Source: Balanoglossus misakiensis
Taxonomy: Eukaryota > Hemichordata
Direction of reading: 5' to 3'
Length of the DNA: 64,000 bases
Assembly: GCA_040954595.2 (NCBI GenBank)
Contig: CM082588.2
Location: forward strand, 3,100,001-3,164,000
Shown here: piece after piece, positions 52,301 to 64,000 of the stretch
How the letters are laid out: each line of letters opens with the position of its first letter
How positions within the stretch are numbered: the stretch's first letter is position 1
Program-made: the position numbers and the translations under genes
Notes under the pieces: generated by a model
The model's input: only the letters and a program-made list of their open reading frames with translations
What the model was told of the DNA's origin: nothing
The model's database searches: none

Positions 52301-53881
52301 GGCTGGCAAGCAGATGCTAATCCATCACCTGAGTGCTAAGTGTCTATATGGAAAGATGTTATCTGACACTGCTAGGCTCACTAGTATGAACCCAAGTTTT
52401 TCATGATCCACACAAAAGTTCTTGCCAGGGAAAATAAAGTTGATGACCTGATCTAAAACAAACAAAAAAGACACCGGCAAATATATTGAAGATTGGAACT
52501 CACATTTTTGAGCGCCTCAGCTAAGCTGCCACTGCCGTCCATCATCTGAAGAAAGTCTTTGTAGAATTTCATCTTGACTTTGCCATCCCGGACAGCCAGA
52601 CGTCCGATACCGGAAAACGTAAATTCCACATTGCGTCTTGCACCCACAGCCCTAGACAATGCCAGTAGGACTTCTTTGACACAGCCTTCCACTGTGTCTC
52701 GATCAAAGGGGGTCTCAGTGGACAGTGCAGAAAAGTTGAGTTGAACTATGGGAATTTGACCTGTTGGTTAAAAAAGTACAATAACTTTATGACAAGTGGT
52801 CTTAAAATGTTTGTGAACAATTCAATCAAAACTACGACTTATAGAATATTAACTGCAATTTTTAATGTTTTTTTATGCTTACCTGTTGTGTGATACTTGG
52901 AGTAATTTAGTGCATGTGTCATTGCAAACTTTTCTGACAATAAAAAGACTGGTCTCTGAATTAGAATGTATTTATTATTTCCTATGTCCAATTTCTTCTG
53001 AGAGAATGTGAATATTCCAAGACCTGGGATTTGAACACCCTGTGGGAAAAGATATGAACATGCGATTAATTTATCTTCAATAAAGTAAAAAAGAAATGGT
53101 GATCAGCTAGCAGTGAGACTGGAAGCTTTAGATCAGTGTCTGTTTTCATTCACAGAATAGCTATTTCGTCACTATCATGACTGTAGATTACTTTGATTAA
53201 TTTCAAGTGCCCTTCCAGTTTGCAATATACATTCAATCACACATTGATACGTCCACGATTGAATATACCGGTGTTGTGGCTGCGATCCGTGTCAATCCAT
53301 CGCATCGGTGATCAAGTTAGATACCGTAAACATTGAGACTACTTCAACCAGGTAAAAGTTAAGATCATGTAATATTTAGACTGCAAACAAATCTCAGGAA
53401 GACAAGTTATCTGTGTTACGTGAAGTGGCAAAGCTTTGCATGTGATGATCGCAGATTCAAATCAAAGGTTACAAGGGACGGTACCGAAATTAGAGTGTCT
53501 GGCGTTACACAAACAAACAGTTTATTCAACGGAGTCCAACTACCAACGGCGGCATTGTGTCACACGCCAGACTCGATAACAATACATAAATTAGACCCAC
53601 CTTTTGCATACTCATATGACGTTCGATGAACTGTGATACGTTGTCCCAGACGCTGACCACATCTGAAATTCAGAAAACATACCAATCATATCAAATACCT
53701 ATTAACACAAATGTACGATCGCGTAGAAATCAACGCTATCGGCGAAAGATTGTCGCCATGTTGGTTATACCTGCGGCACACCTCCGTGGCCCACACACTC
53801 ACCTTCGTCGGTCAACTTGGGAATCGTAGAAAATCTATTCTTTTTTGCATCGGAAACAAGCGCCTGTATAACGTCCGTCAT
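46311..53881 (-). CDS. CCDC81: Coiled-coil domain-containing protein 81 (HU-like domains, centrosomal/ciliary)
   Basis: 13 exons: 53803-53881, 53601-53662, 52883-53039, 52504-52760, 51536-51615, 49148-49359, 48546-48979, 48251-48358, 47911-48080, 47667-47745, 47271-47462, 46720-46946 and 46311-46575. Total 2,322 nt, 773 aa, against about 650 in human. The N-terminus holds two HU-like domains of the CCDC81 type: VWDNVSQFIERH through IPGLGIFTF and LIQRPVFL (exons 2-3), then VEGCVKEVLLALSRA, VEFTFSGIGRLA and VKMKFYKDFL (exon 4). An acidic, low-complexity middle follows. The C-terminal half is charged coiled coil with CYLCHQRESRNIP and a cysteine motif (CDKYHRCAQCKRR, then NCGESNIW) near the end. 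Related proteins locate to centrosomes and cilia. Head-to-head with RNF17. The exon 47271-47462 donor (GTAGTT) is non-optimal but phase-consistent. Confidence 0.93.
47190..47202. repeat. Poly-C tract in CCDC81 intron
   Basis: Thirteen consecutive C. Confidence 0.8.
49524..50183 (+). other. Unexplained 219-codon open frame in CCDC81 intron 5, antisense
   Basis: A continuous ATG-to-stop frame in the 2.2 kb intron between 49359 and 51536. Its translation is basic and aromatic, with no motif, signal peptide or repeat that I recognise. The surrounding DNA is AT-rich and no splice or poly(A) context supports a gene. It could be chance or a decayed insertion. Confidence 0.15.
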
Positions 53882-54504
53882 GGTGACAAGTAATTGGAGC
53901 CGGCACAAGGCCCAGCGAGGTGGAAAAAAGCCTGGATTTCACTTAAATCGTGGCCAGAAAATTGCCCAGCTGATGTCAATGTAGCAATGTGTTGGTTTCC
54001 ATTGTCGCTGTCGATTCCATACACAACGTTACCATGACCACAATGAAACGCGATTGGCCGACATTCCTCATGAATATGCTAATTTAAAGTAAAGAACAGT
54101 TAACCTTTGACCTGCATATAACGGGAGTTCGGATAATAACAAAGTTAGCGCCCTCGACCAAATATCTTGATAATTATTGGTGAAAACACCACTTTTTTCA
54201 CGAAATAAATAACAGGCGGTTCGGCTGGTACTTTGTTGAAGACCAATAAAGCGTTTAGTGAACCACAAGGATTGAAATAAGTCTGTTATTCTGAATTAAT
54301 TATGTTTTCCTAGTTGACTTCCATCCGAACATTTCCGAGCAATGCCGAGCACAAAAAGCCACATGACTAAGGAAGCGCAAAGATGGAGATCGGGAAAGTA
54401 ACGTGTGTGGAGTGAAATGTTGGTGAAAGTCTCCTCTTACAGTTTCATCCTTCGCTATTTTCCCCCGAAAAGAAAGGCTTTTTCTTTCCTTACAATCAAA
54501 GAAG
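53882..54504. promoter_or_regulatory. Putative bidirectional promoter CCDC81 / RNF17
   Basis: 623 bp between divergent start codons at 53881 (-) and 54505 (+). A CCAAT word occurs at about 54242. Both genes have ciliary or germline roles in other animals, so co-expression in testis is plausible but unproven. Confidence 0.4.
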
Positions 54505-57500
54505 ATGCTTAGGAGTCCAACGTGTCCAAACTGCTGCCGAAATTTTGGCACTCAAGGTTAGTAAAGATGGAGGAGGCATGTCGACCGGCCATAGTTAAAA
54601 TGATCGAATTGTTTTGGACACGTGTTGAAAACCTGATGTTGGATACTTACCGTTTGACTGTGATAGTTGATAAGTTTTTCCTACAGCATGTGGTGAATGA
54701 ATAAATGAACGTAACATTTGCTTGACTGAAAAGTTTATGGCAATGATGCAGTTGGAATCGGAAAGGTTGGCTGAACGGAAGGAAGTCGCTAGCCCTTGAA
54801 AGAATGAATCATGTTGATTTCAAACAACTCCCTAGCCAGTCACTATTAAATCTTGCTCTAGCAACTACAGGATACTCTGTTTGCCAGTACGTGTGCGTGT
54901 TAAATGTAAGATTTTCTTTTAATTTATAAAAGTGAATCAATGAAGAGCTGTGTTTTTGTTTTAATATATGTCATTAAAAAGAATTGTATTTAATTGTTTT
55001 TGACAGTTTACAAGTATCTTCAAGAAACACTTTTTATATAAAGAAAGCAGGCATATCCCTTGCAGATCTGTTCAATAGATTTACCTTCACACTGTCACCC
55101 TTCTCACACTCACCCCTTGGCCCCCTAAAAATAATGGTATTGTCCAGGGGGGGCGTGGTGGTTAATCTGTTGAACTGATCCAAGGTCAAGGGGCACTGCT
55201 CTTTTTATTTCTCTTTCTCCTTGTATTCATTGGAGAGGGCAAAAGTGGATGTAGAGAGTTGTCAGTGCTTAATACTATGCATAAAAGGCCTGCTTTCCAT
55301 ATAAAGTATTATTTGTAATGTAGATTAAAGTTGTAAACAACAAAACAAACAAAAAACATGTTGTATACACTTGTCAACAAACTGAAACAAACAACCACTG
55401 CACTTTAAGATACAGCTCTTGATTGATTCATCATTAATTAAAGAAAACTTGTACATTACATACACGAACAAATCACACTTGTACACTACAAACACAAACA
55501 AATCAAACTCATACAGAACAAACACAAATAAATCAAACCTGAATTTTTATACAGACCCTTCAAGACCTCATGGTCCTCGCATACCTTTGCTACTCCGATG
55601 TGGTCACACATTTTGTGAAGGATGTCTCACCAAACTGGGAAAATCAAAGACGTCCATTCCATGCCCAAAATGTCAGGTAAAGTAAAACCCAAATAATAGC
55701 TGTACATTATGCTGAAAATCAGCAAATGCATTTTCATATGCTTTTGAGTGATGTCAATATCAACATTTGTACTATTTGATACTAATGAGACTAGAAGTAG
55801 CTGGGCGGTCATTTAATTGCTACCTGTACCCCTCTTTGTATACAGGTGATAACGCCACTTGGCGAACATGGTGTCAAGGAGTTATGGCCGGATGTTTATG
55901 TCCTCGGACTCTTGGCATTGAACAGAAAAGTTATGTTTGATGGGTAGGTTTCTAATACTTACTGGTTTTGACTTAAACATTGTATTAATGGTATTGCTGA
56001 TTGGTAGATTTTGATAATTTTTGCGTTAATTGGATTAAGATCGTCTGTAGAAAGTACTGCTCCATGTTCATCCTCATTAGGTCTTTTCTGTTATTGTCTG
56101 CTGATGATGCCTCGCTACATCTGACCAAGTAAAAAAAAATCAGTTAAAAGAAGTAACAATCCTGTCAATTTTACTGATCATACGTCGACCTGTCTTCTGC
56201 CATAGGGATGTCTTGATGAAGCTGTCTCAATTAGACGATGGAAAAACTAAAAGAAGAAAGAAGAGAGCTAAGAAAGTTGATGCGAGTGAAGTAGAAGGTG
56301 AGATGATGAGTGGATTCACTAGCAGCACATAATTGAAAAGAAAACTTCTCAGATTCATAACACGTTGGCAAGAGATGTGAGGAAGTGGTAATGTACAAAC
56401 TTGAAGAAGCTGGCTCAGGAGAAACTTTTTGTGTGTGCCTACTGGTAAACTTTCATATCTTATCATGATTTCAGATCCAGAATCCACTGAAGAGGTGTGC
56501 GATGAATGTGGCAAGAAACCAGCTACCTGCCACTGTGTGAAGTGCGAGTCCAATATGTGTGGCGTGTGTTTCGATAAAGTTCACAAAGCTTCCAAGATTT
56601 TGATGAAGCATCAGGCGATCCCACTTCATAACATGAACATGTAAGTAGAACACAGATATGGGTTACTGGTGTATGCAGCTGGAAATATAGAACTGAAATA
56701 ACTGGTGTGTGTGTGTGTGTGTGTGTGTGTAAAAGACTCATGCCTTGAAAATAAGTTGTTTTGATAATGTATTCTGTCTGCTTTTAAAACTAGAACATCG
56801 TTTGGCGTGTCATGTTCAGTACATCCTGCCCGTACGGTAGAATTGTATTGTATCGATGATGAGGTCGCAATCTGCACAAACTGTGCCATCTTTGGTGACC
56901 ACAGGCAACATAAGATTACGTCCATGGAGGAGAAGGTGAGATATCTGTGTTGAGTGTATTGAGGAAAATTGGTTGGTCAGTAAGTGAAATGTGGGCAAGA
57001 TAGGGAATGGAGAAAGAGAGAGAGGGTAAGAAAGAGGAAGTGAAATTTTTTATTTCATAAATTTGATGAACCTCTTGTCCTCCAGAACCGAGATATTGCA
57101 TCAGAAATTGAACCCGCAGTACAAGTTGCCAAAGAGACCATTGACAAGTTGAAATCAGCAGACAGGGTAAGTTTCTCGCAGGTAGAAATTGATTTCTGTG
57201 AGTCGATCAAGAGAACCAAATGTTCCAAATCTTTGTGCTAAGCCCTCTTAAACAGTTCCATTACCATGTGCATGTTAAATATTTTTGGGGGTTGATGGGA
57301 ATAACTAATCTCTATATTTCATTAGCTTCTGTCCGAAGCCATTCCTGAAGTAAAACACAATGTTGCCCACATCACGCAAGAAATCAGGTTACACTTCAGA
57401 ATCCTACATGGGTTGTTACAAGTCAGGTAAGCATTTTGAGATTGCATCTGTGGAGATGTGACTGTGTTAACATTTGTCACAAACATCTTTACGGGGAAGC

Positions 57501-60500
57501 TATTCTGAGTGGGGCTAAGTTTCTGTTGGTTGGACATGTCAATTAGGCTCTTGTTTCCTACAGATGAGTAGTGAGGGTCTGGCATGTGCAGTTTCTGGTC
57601 GTTTCATTCAGTCAGTCAGAATATCCAAATAAAATCAAATCTACGAAACATAGTGATTACAGCTGATGTACACTGAATGTTACTTATTGTTGAACCACAT
57701 AGAGCTTATACAATTGAACTGATCTTTCACAGGGAGCAGATTCTGGTTGAGAATCTGGAAGAATCTGGTGTAAGCAAAGTGGAACCACTTGAAGACATGA
57801 GAGACAGCATTTCCATCAACCTGAAGAAACTCAGTCTACTCATCGATAGTAAGCACCGTTTTGACTGTTATTTGGCTCACTTGCCACCAACATCCTTACT
57901 GGCATTTTTCTCGAACATCCTATGGTTACCATAGATGCTGACTTCCTTTCTGTTACAGATGTGCAGAGGGCCAAGAAGACAGGAAACGAACTGGTGTTGA
58001 GTGCCAAGGAACTGGTGGTACAGCTGTCAACATCGCAGGATATTCCCTGTAACGTTGTGCCTAACGAGAACGCCGACCAACCTGACTTCCAGTTCTCGAT
58101 CGACAGAAGCATCAATGGTACACTTGGCGAGCTGGGGCAGATTGAAAGCAGGGCAGCACCAAGGTAGATGGACTTGGTACTCCAGATCTGAATATTTGTA
58201 TTTTGGTTCTTTTGATGGGATTGCAGTGTGATCCTGCATGTGGGAAAGAAAGGGAAACTGAATAAAATAGTTACCATACTAATTCCCTTGAATTTATTGC
58301 CTGTTTTGGGACAGGGCGAATGAAGGTTACATCAGGAGGTGTAAGTGATGTGCATTGTCTGAGATAGTGTTCTCAAGTCACTTTTTGTTCCTTGTCACTA
58401 TCACCATAGATACACCCTGAAATCCTCCAATGAGTTGCCAGGTGACTGGGTCCCGCCTCCGTTGCCAAGGAGACAGACATCTCCATCGTCTCAGACAACT
58501 TATGGAGTCACCACTGCTGCAGGAACCAGTACAGCAGGTAAAATAAAAAAAATATAGCATTATTTGGAGGGCTTGGCTATCGGGTCCCCTATCAAATCTG
58601 TTGTCATGTTTCTATAGGAAATGCAAGAATAATCTTGCGTCAACTCGCTACTGATGGCCCTCTATATATCCTATTACACTTACAGACACAGAGTTGAATA
58701 GATCAGAGCCAGATTCGGTTAAACCTGACGCGATAGTCACCCCTGTTTCGCAAAAAAGCAGAACGTCACCAAGAAGCCGCATTGCCAGAAAGTTGGCTAA
58801 GAATGCGAAAGCTTCTCAAGGTACGTTTCCAAATTCTTGTCGCTCACCTTCACAGGGGGAAAGATGGTGTTCCATAAGTACACATACCTCTGTTGTTGTT
58901 TACGGCTTTCTCAATTCTACGGGTTTTATTTGTTTGATTTGCAGCTTATAATGAACTTGTCCACGTGACCCACATCGAATCACCGTGCCACTTCAAAGTC
59001 CAGCGATGCTCAGACTCGGATCGCTTTGAGGCCATGAAGAGAGCTCTCAACAAACACTGTAATGACAAGAAAGCTGAGACTGTGGATGAGGTAGAACCTG
59101 GTGAGTTTATGGTGGCCGGGGGTAATCATGTGCAATATCTGTTACTCCATTTTTCTCTATATGGGACAAACTATGTATTTGTATTTTTTTAAAACCAGGT
59201 AATGTGTATTGTTGTCAGTATGCCATCGACAAGATGTGGTGCAGAGTCAGGGTGAGAAAATTGATAGAAGATGATGATGAAGATGATGACTGTGACGAAG
59301 ATCGCGCTGATGTGGTCTACATCGATTATGGAACAACAGAAGTTGTGCCTTTATCCAGATTGAGGAAGATAAAATCCAAGTATATGAATGTTCCGGATTT
59401 GGCCGTGACATGCTCTCTGGTGGACATTGTGCCATCGGAAAAGGTGAGCAGTTATATATTGCTTGTTTACGGTCCATCAAGTCTTAGAAACCAAACTTGT
59501 AGTGAAGTCTCGTGTCCATTTCTTACAAGATAGTTTTGAAAGAATATAGTATTGCACTTTAAAGGAAGACTTGAAGATCTCTGGCGAAGTTACAGAAAAA
59601 TTTTGCATCACTGGACAGGTGACAGGCTGGTGAAAAATGAACTGTAGAATTGGGAATTTCTGTGGTCATTTGCATGGAATAGAGGCACAGTTTTATCTGC
59701 TCTATTAGTAAAATTTTTCTTTTGAATTTTCAGAATGGTAAATGGTCAACTGAAGCCATCCATACGTTTGTATCCATGGCAGGACATAAACCCATCTTCA
59801 TGACCGTAAGCTTTCCCTTGCTTATTGCAATGCCAGTGGATAACATATTTGATAATTCACTTAGAATTCCTCATAATCTTTCCAAAGTGAGAACTAATAG
59901 ATTTGAAATGGAAAGAGAGATTGTGTAAAGGCCGGTCCATTGAAATTCCAATTGCTACAAGTTTTTCTTCTCTTTGAATGTAAAACAGGTGTTGAATCAT
60001 TCTGGTGCATTGCTGTATGTGGATTTACACAAACCTCCCAGTGACGACATCGATAATGACGTCCCTGTGTCTGTCAGAGATGCTCTGGTCTTCTTGGAAG
60101 TTGCAAGGTTTGATTCTCCGGCATCAAATCCCATTCCAGGCAGTAAGTGTCACGGTTTATTGTATCGTACACAAGTTGAGTGCAGTCAGACATTTTCTCA
60201 TCACATCAACAGAAACATACACAGTCAATCAGTCCAGCAGGGACACTGAAAATTGGCCCTTACATTGTTCTTGCTGGAAAACTGAGCTGAAAGCAGTCCT
60301 TGCAGTGTATTTTTGTTTCCATAAGCTACCGGGTATGTATGTATTGTACTGTAGACTCGAGAATTTGTTCTGGTGCTTTGCGGAGATATCTGGTTTGTAG
60401 AGGTCCTTTTAATAATGTTCTATGTAAAGAGAATTGAATCTTGAGTGGTACAGTACACATGCAAAGAAATGATCCCACATTAGTGAAGGAAGGAAGATAG

Positions 60501-63500
60501 TAAAGTTAATACTTTATTCATGTATGTTTGCCTTAGTGCCCCCTGTCACACCACCACGCAAGTTCATCAAGCCAAGTATGCCAATGAAAGGTGACTATGT
60601 GGATTCTACAGTGTCACACATCATCAGTGCTGGTGATTTCTACATCCAAAAGGTGAGAGAATTTTACCTGAACAAGTACATGTACCGAAGTATGAGGGTT
60701 AAAGAGAAAACCGCTTTATTACCAATCATGTGACAATAAAATCTGACATGTACATTTCAGGTTGGCCCTGAAGTGCATCACCTTGCGCGACTCACCCAAG
60801 AAATGCAGACCACGTTCAATGTGGAAAGGGGAGATGTCTGGCAGATACTGTGTCCTAGTGAAGGCATGATATGTGCTGCCAAGTATGACTTGGATAATAC
60901 CTGGTACAGGGCAGTTATTATAGGTGGGTGTGGCAGGTGGCAGAGTTTGGTCTTAAGAAAACATGGTGTTCACTGTTCATAAAAATCACTACTTTAATTT
61001 CTCGACATAAGCACCATCCCAAAATTCCGTCAACATCCTGTCTTCAAACTGGAATATATTTTGTGGAATGTTATAGGTCTGCCAGGTAATCATAAAGTGA
61101 AAGTGATGTACGCCGACTTTGGAAATACAGAAGTTGTGGATTATACAAAACTGCAGAAAATACCGGATGATTTCTGCAGACTGCCTGTGCAGGTATGTAA
61201 TAGAGTATTCTAAGTCTTCTTCCATCTCTTAAATTAATGGTATTTGAGATAAGCAATAATTATGTTTTCATTCATGCGTAAATGCTTGGTTCATCCAACA
61301 GGCAATACGCTGTTCCATGGCAGACATTGCACCACTAGGAGATGGCTGGACTGATGTGGACTCTCACAAACTACAACAATTGGTTCAGTACAAGCCGCTT
61401 GTTGCACATGTCCAAGGTATGCAAATCTATTTGCAATTGTACCATGTGTACAAATTTTTCTAGCTAAAAGGACATGAGAATTCAATTTCATCAGTTTTAG
61501 TTGCTTGAAATGATGTACCTTTTGACTTTTGTAGACGTGGTTGATAAGGTGCCATCAGTGTTGCTGTATGATACATCATCAGATGTGGATGTGTGCATCA
61601 ATGCTGTGCTTGTGAAGGAAGGCTTGGCTGTCAGCACAGGACCAGGGTAAAGTACAATTCTCACTGTAAATTGTCAGAGGTGTCCAATTTGTATCAGCTA
61701 CACTCAGTCCACATTGCTGCCAGTTGGCTATTTTATTTGTGATGTTTGAACGGTGAATTTGATTGTAGGTCTGATGTCAGTAAAGCTGCGATCAGAGCCG
61801 CACCACAAGAGAAAACGGAAACAGACGAGGAGGATGAGTGTAGAGTTGTAGGTCCTGTGGGATCTGCCAAGAAACACCCAGCGAAGTACAAACCGAAAAT
61901 CAAACCGCCCGACTACATCTCCTACACTGAAGTTCTGGTCAGCCATATTGAATCGCCGTTCTGCATCTACGTTCAGTTGGCAACAGCAGAAGAGGATGGA
62001 CTGGATGAGTAAGTTGGTTGTAACGACGTACGTGATTGGCTGTACATGTCTCTCTGTTTCTAATCTCTCCAATAATAAAACAGTTTCTTTTCAAGTTGAA
62101 AGGCGTTTGCTTAAGACAGATTTTCACTGTTTTTGAAAACTGACAATTTCAGTGTGCTTTTATTTGTGTCGATCAGCTTGATGAAAAATATGACATCATA
62201 CTACAGCAAGCAGTTGATATATGAAGATATCGAATGGACAGATGGAGACATTTGTGCTGCTTTGTTTGTCCAAGGGGAAGTCTGGTGCCGGGCGAAGATT
62301 GTGGCCTTGTTACCGGGAGACTTGTGCGTGGTAAGTTGTCAAGTCTGCTGTAGGCTTTTTCCATTGAACTTTTTTCCATTGCTTTGGCTGAATTTGATGA
62401 TGCCTGAAGCAGCTGTCAATGACGTGTTGAGTTTCAATTTCTCGTCAGGTCATATACACAGACTTCGGGAACTCGGAGGTCGTCGCCCTGACAAATCTGA
62501 GAAAGTTGAACAGGGAGTTCAGCTTGCCGTCCCCCTTTGCAATATGCTGTTACCTGGCTGGTCTCCAACCTGCTGGTGGAAAGACCTGGACCAAGACGGC
62601 GTGCGAATTTCTGATAACTCTCATCTGTGGTGTCCAGTGCTTTCTGGTCAACAAGGTTTGTGTGAAATTTGGACTTTCGTCAGATGTATATACTGATCAC
62701 CATGTGTGGACACTATTGTCTGGCAACAGGGATTTTTTACAAGCCACTGTGAATCAAGATATTCATGTATGGTATAAAGGGTAAATTTAATGCTACATTT
62801 CTGTGCAAATCTTTTGAGCAGAAAGATGACTATGGCAGTGGAATGCTTCCGATGGATCTTCTGTATGAGGTACCAGAAGATGTCAAACCAGAATCGCCTG
62901 CAGATTCTACCGAAGGGGTGTTACTGAGTGTAGCCAAGACATTGATACTGCAGGGACTAGCATTACCTGTCAAGACGTAAGACATATATTTCACTGTCTG
63001 TCAACATACTAAATGTGATGATTTTAATTAAGTCCTGCATTTTCTTGAGTCATTAATGCATAGTGATTCAGGTGATCTGATACTACCCCGCCTCAAGGTT
63101 TACAGGAGTGTGTTTGGAAAAATAAAGAGTGAATGTTCCATAGGATGATTTCGTGTTGGTTAATCTTGTTAACCAAAGGCTTAATATTTTCTTTTCACTT
63201 TCCAGACTATCATCCCAGACATTTTCACCCGATCAAATGTCCAGCATTGGCATTGTGGGCAAGAGAATCGATGACAAATCCAACGAGAACTCTGTGATGA
63301 AAGCCAAGGCCGTATCACTGATCATCAAGTCAGAGCACGCCAGTGACAGGACCCCGTCGGACGGAACCGAAAGCGAAGACGCGACGGACGGGATCTTCGA
63401 CGATGCGGATTCCGACGCGGAGAGGCAGATGTACGATTTGTCGGATGAGAGCTCGGCTGCTGGCGGCTTTGGGCTCGTCCGCGAATCTTCGTCCGGTAGA

Positions 63501-64000
63501 GACGACGCGGCTGCAGGTGATGTCAGGAGTGAAGAGATGCCACCACTGAGCTTCGATCTGAACGACCAGAAAAGTGACGAAAATAACCCTGTTGAAGAAG
63601 AGCATGTTCAGTCTGTTGCGGCCGTCGAGGAACATAGTGGTACCTCAGCTAATCAGCAAGATGATGGGAGTGATAGGAGTGGCCCCCGTGTCTCTGAACT
63701 TGACGGTGGCGGAGATATGAGCAGCACCCCTGTTGGTAAACCGGATGGCAAAGCCCAGCAGCTGATGCCGGATGGTGGCGGAGATAGGTTAGGCACCCCT
63801 GGTAAAAATGATGGAGGGTTTAGACATGGCATGGCTGCGACGTTATATGGTGGTGGTGGAGAAATGGTTGGTACCAGTGTTGTTAAAACTGATGGTGGTG
63901 TTAGGCGCCGTGTTGCTGCAGCATCACAGCAGGATGGTAGTGGAGATAGGGTCAGTCCCCCTGTCGCGAAGCCCGAGAGTGGAATCAAGCGCGATGCCCC
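54505..64000 (+). CDS. RNF17: RNF17/TDRD4-type RING, B-box and Tudor-domain protein (3' end outside window)
   Basis: piRNA-pathway scaffold of germ granules. 26 exons read: 54505-54556, 55555-55676, 55846-55943, 56206-56297, 56475-56640, 56794-56935, 57086-57166, 57326-57426, 57733-57848, 57959-58163, 58410-58537, 58686-58820, 58945-59100, 59199-59443, 59734-59805, 59989-60142, 60537-60652, 60761-60923, 61077-61192, 61302-61416, 61535-61646, 61769-62008, 62177-62330, 62449-62655, about 62759-62976 and 63206 to beyond the window (at least 1,430 codons). Domains: C3HC4 RING (CPNC, CGHTFCEGC, CPKC), two B-boxes (CDECGKKPATCHC; CSVHPARTVELYC), a coiled coil (about 224-330), then three extended Tudor domains with WCR...VYIDYGTTEVV, WYR...MYADFGNTEVV and WCR...IYTDFGNSEVV cores. 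DVPVSLRDALVF-like and DIVPSEK blocks match RNF17. The start of the penultimate exon is uncertain (62759 or 62822; both keep frame). Confidence 0.92.
56705..56730. repeat. (GT)13 dinucleotide microsatellite in RNF17 intron
   Basis: Uninterrupted GT run. Confidence 0.9.
63654..64000 (+). repeat. RNF17: Degenerate coding minisatellite in RNF17 last visible exon
   Basis: The frame encodes about five imperfect units of roughly 20-28 residues, each built on DGGGDR.GTPV.K.DG and ending in a variable basic or Ala-rich segment (for example DGGGDMSSTPVGKPDG, DGGGDRLGTPGKNDGG, GGGGEMVGTSVVKTDGG, DGSGDRVSPPVAKPESG). The array runs into the window end, so the copy number is a minimum. Confidence 0.75.

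Noticed and set aside
63653-63988. Minus-strand 111-codon frame rich in SPPP
   Set aside because: Antisense shadow of the RNF17 coding minisatellite.

Overview
This is a 64 kb stretch of an intron-rich animal genome. The genes have canonical GT-AG introns, mostly 100-500 bp, and each maps to a single-copy animal family. The gene set (one NACHO/TMEM35A gene beside several TMEM35B-like genes, one USP16/45 gene, CCDC81, a RING-B-box-Tudor RNF17, an intronless acylated globin and an intronless Ig receptor) points to an invertebrate deuterostome. A lancelet (Branchiostoma) is my best guess, but I cannot prove it. All exon models were read by eye from splice sites and reading-frame continuity; for the genes where I summed exon lengths, the totals are consistent with an intact frame.

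Layout. 195-4635 (+): 3' three-quarters of the mitochondrial isoleucyl-tRNA synthetase IARS2, cut by the window start. 5028-9025 (-): an 11-exon carotenoid oxygenase with a signal peptide and a hydrophobic C-terminal tail. 13194-13787 (+): an intronless globin with an MGC acylation start, like globin X. 17883-19142 (-): an intronless two-Ig-domain membrane receptor with a canonical ITAM. 19627-25892: a TMEM35 cluster of three TMEM35B-like genes and one TMEM35A/NACHO gene. 26208-32523 (+): WDR3 (24 exons). 33058-34404 (-): a membrane-anchored YccV/hemimethylated-DNA-binding-domain protein. 36333-42966 (+): USP16/45 deubiquitinase (18 exons). 46311-53881 (-): CCDC81 (13 exons). 54505-64000 (+): RNF17/TDRD4, truncated by the window end, with a coding minisatellite at its visible 3' end.

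How they relate. There is no operon logic here; most genes are housekeeping (translation, ribosome biogenesis, deubiquitination), ciliary or germline functions. Several neighbours are head-to-head with short gaps (TMEM35A/WDR3 315 bp, TMEM35B-like 1/2 557 bp, CCDC81/RNF17 623 bp), which suggests shared promoters. WDR3 and the YccV gene converge tail-to-tail with nearly overlapping poly(A) signals.

Non-coding structure. Two short elements with matching terminal inverted repeats and TA flanks (MITE-like) lie at 22484-22666 and 36463-36611, with fragments elsewhere. The palindromic octamer TACATGTA occurs about 22 times by eye, all outside coding exons, roughly ten times the number expected from base composition. 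No tRNA, rRNA, CRISPR or prokaryotic feature was seen.
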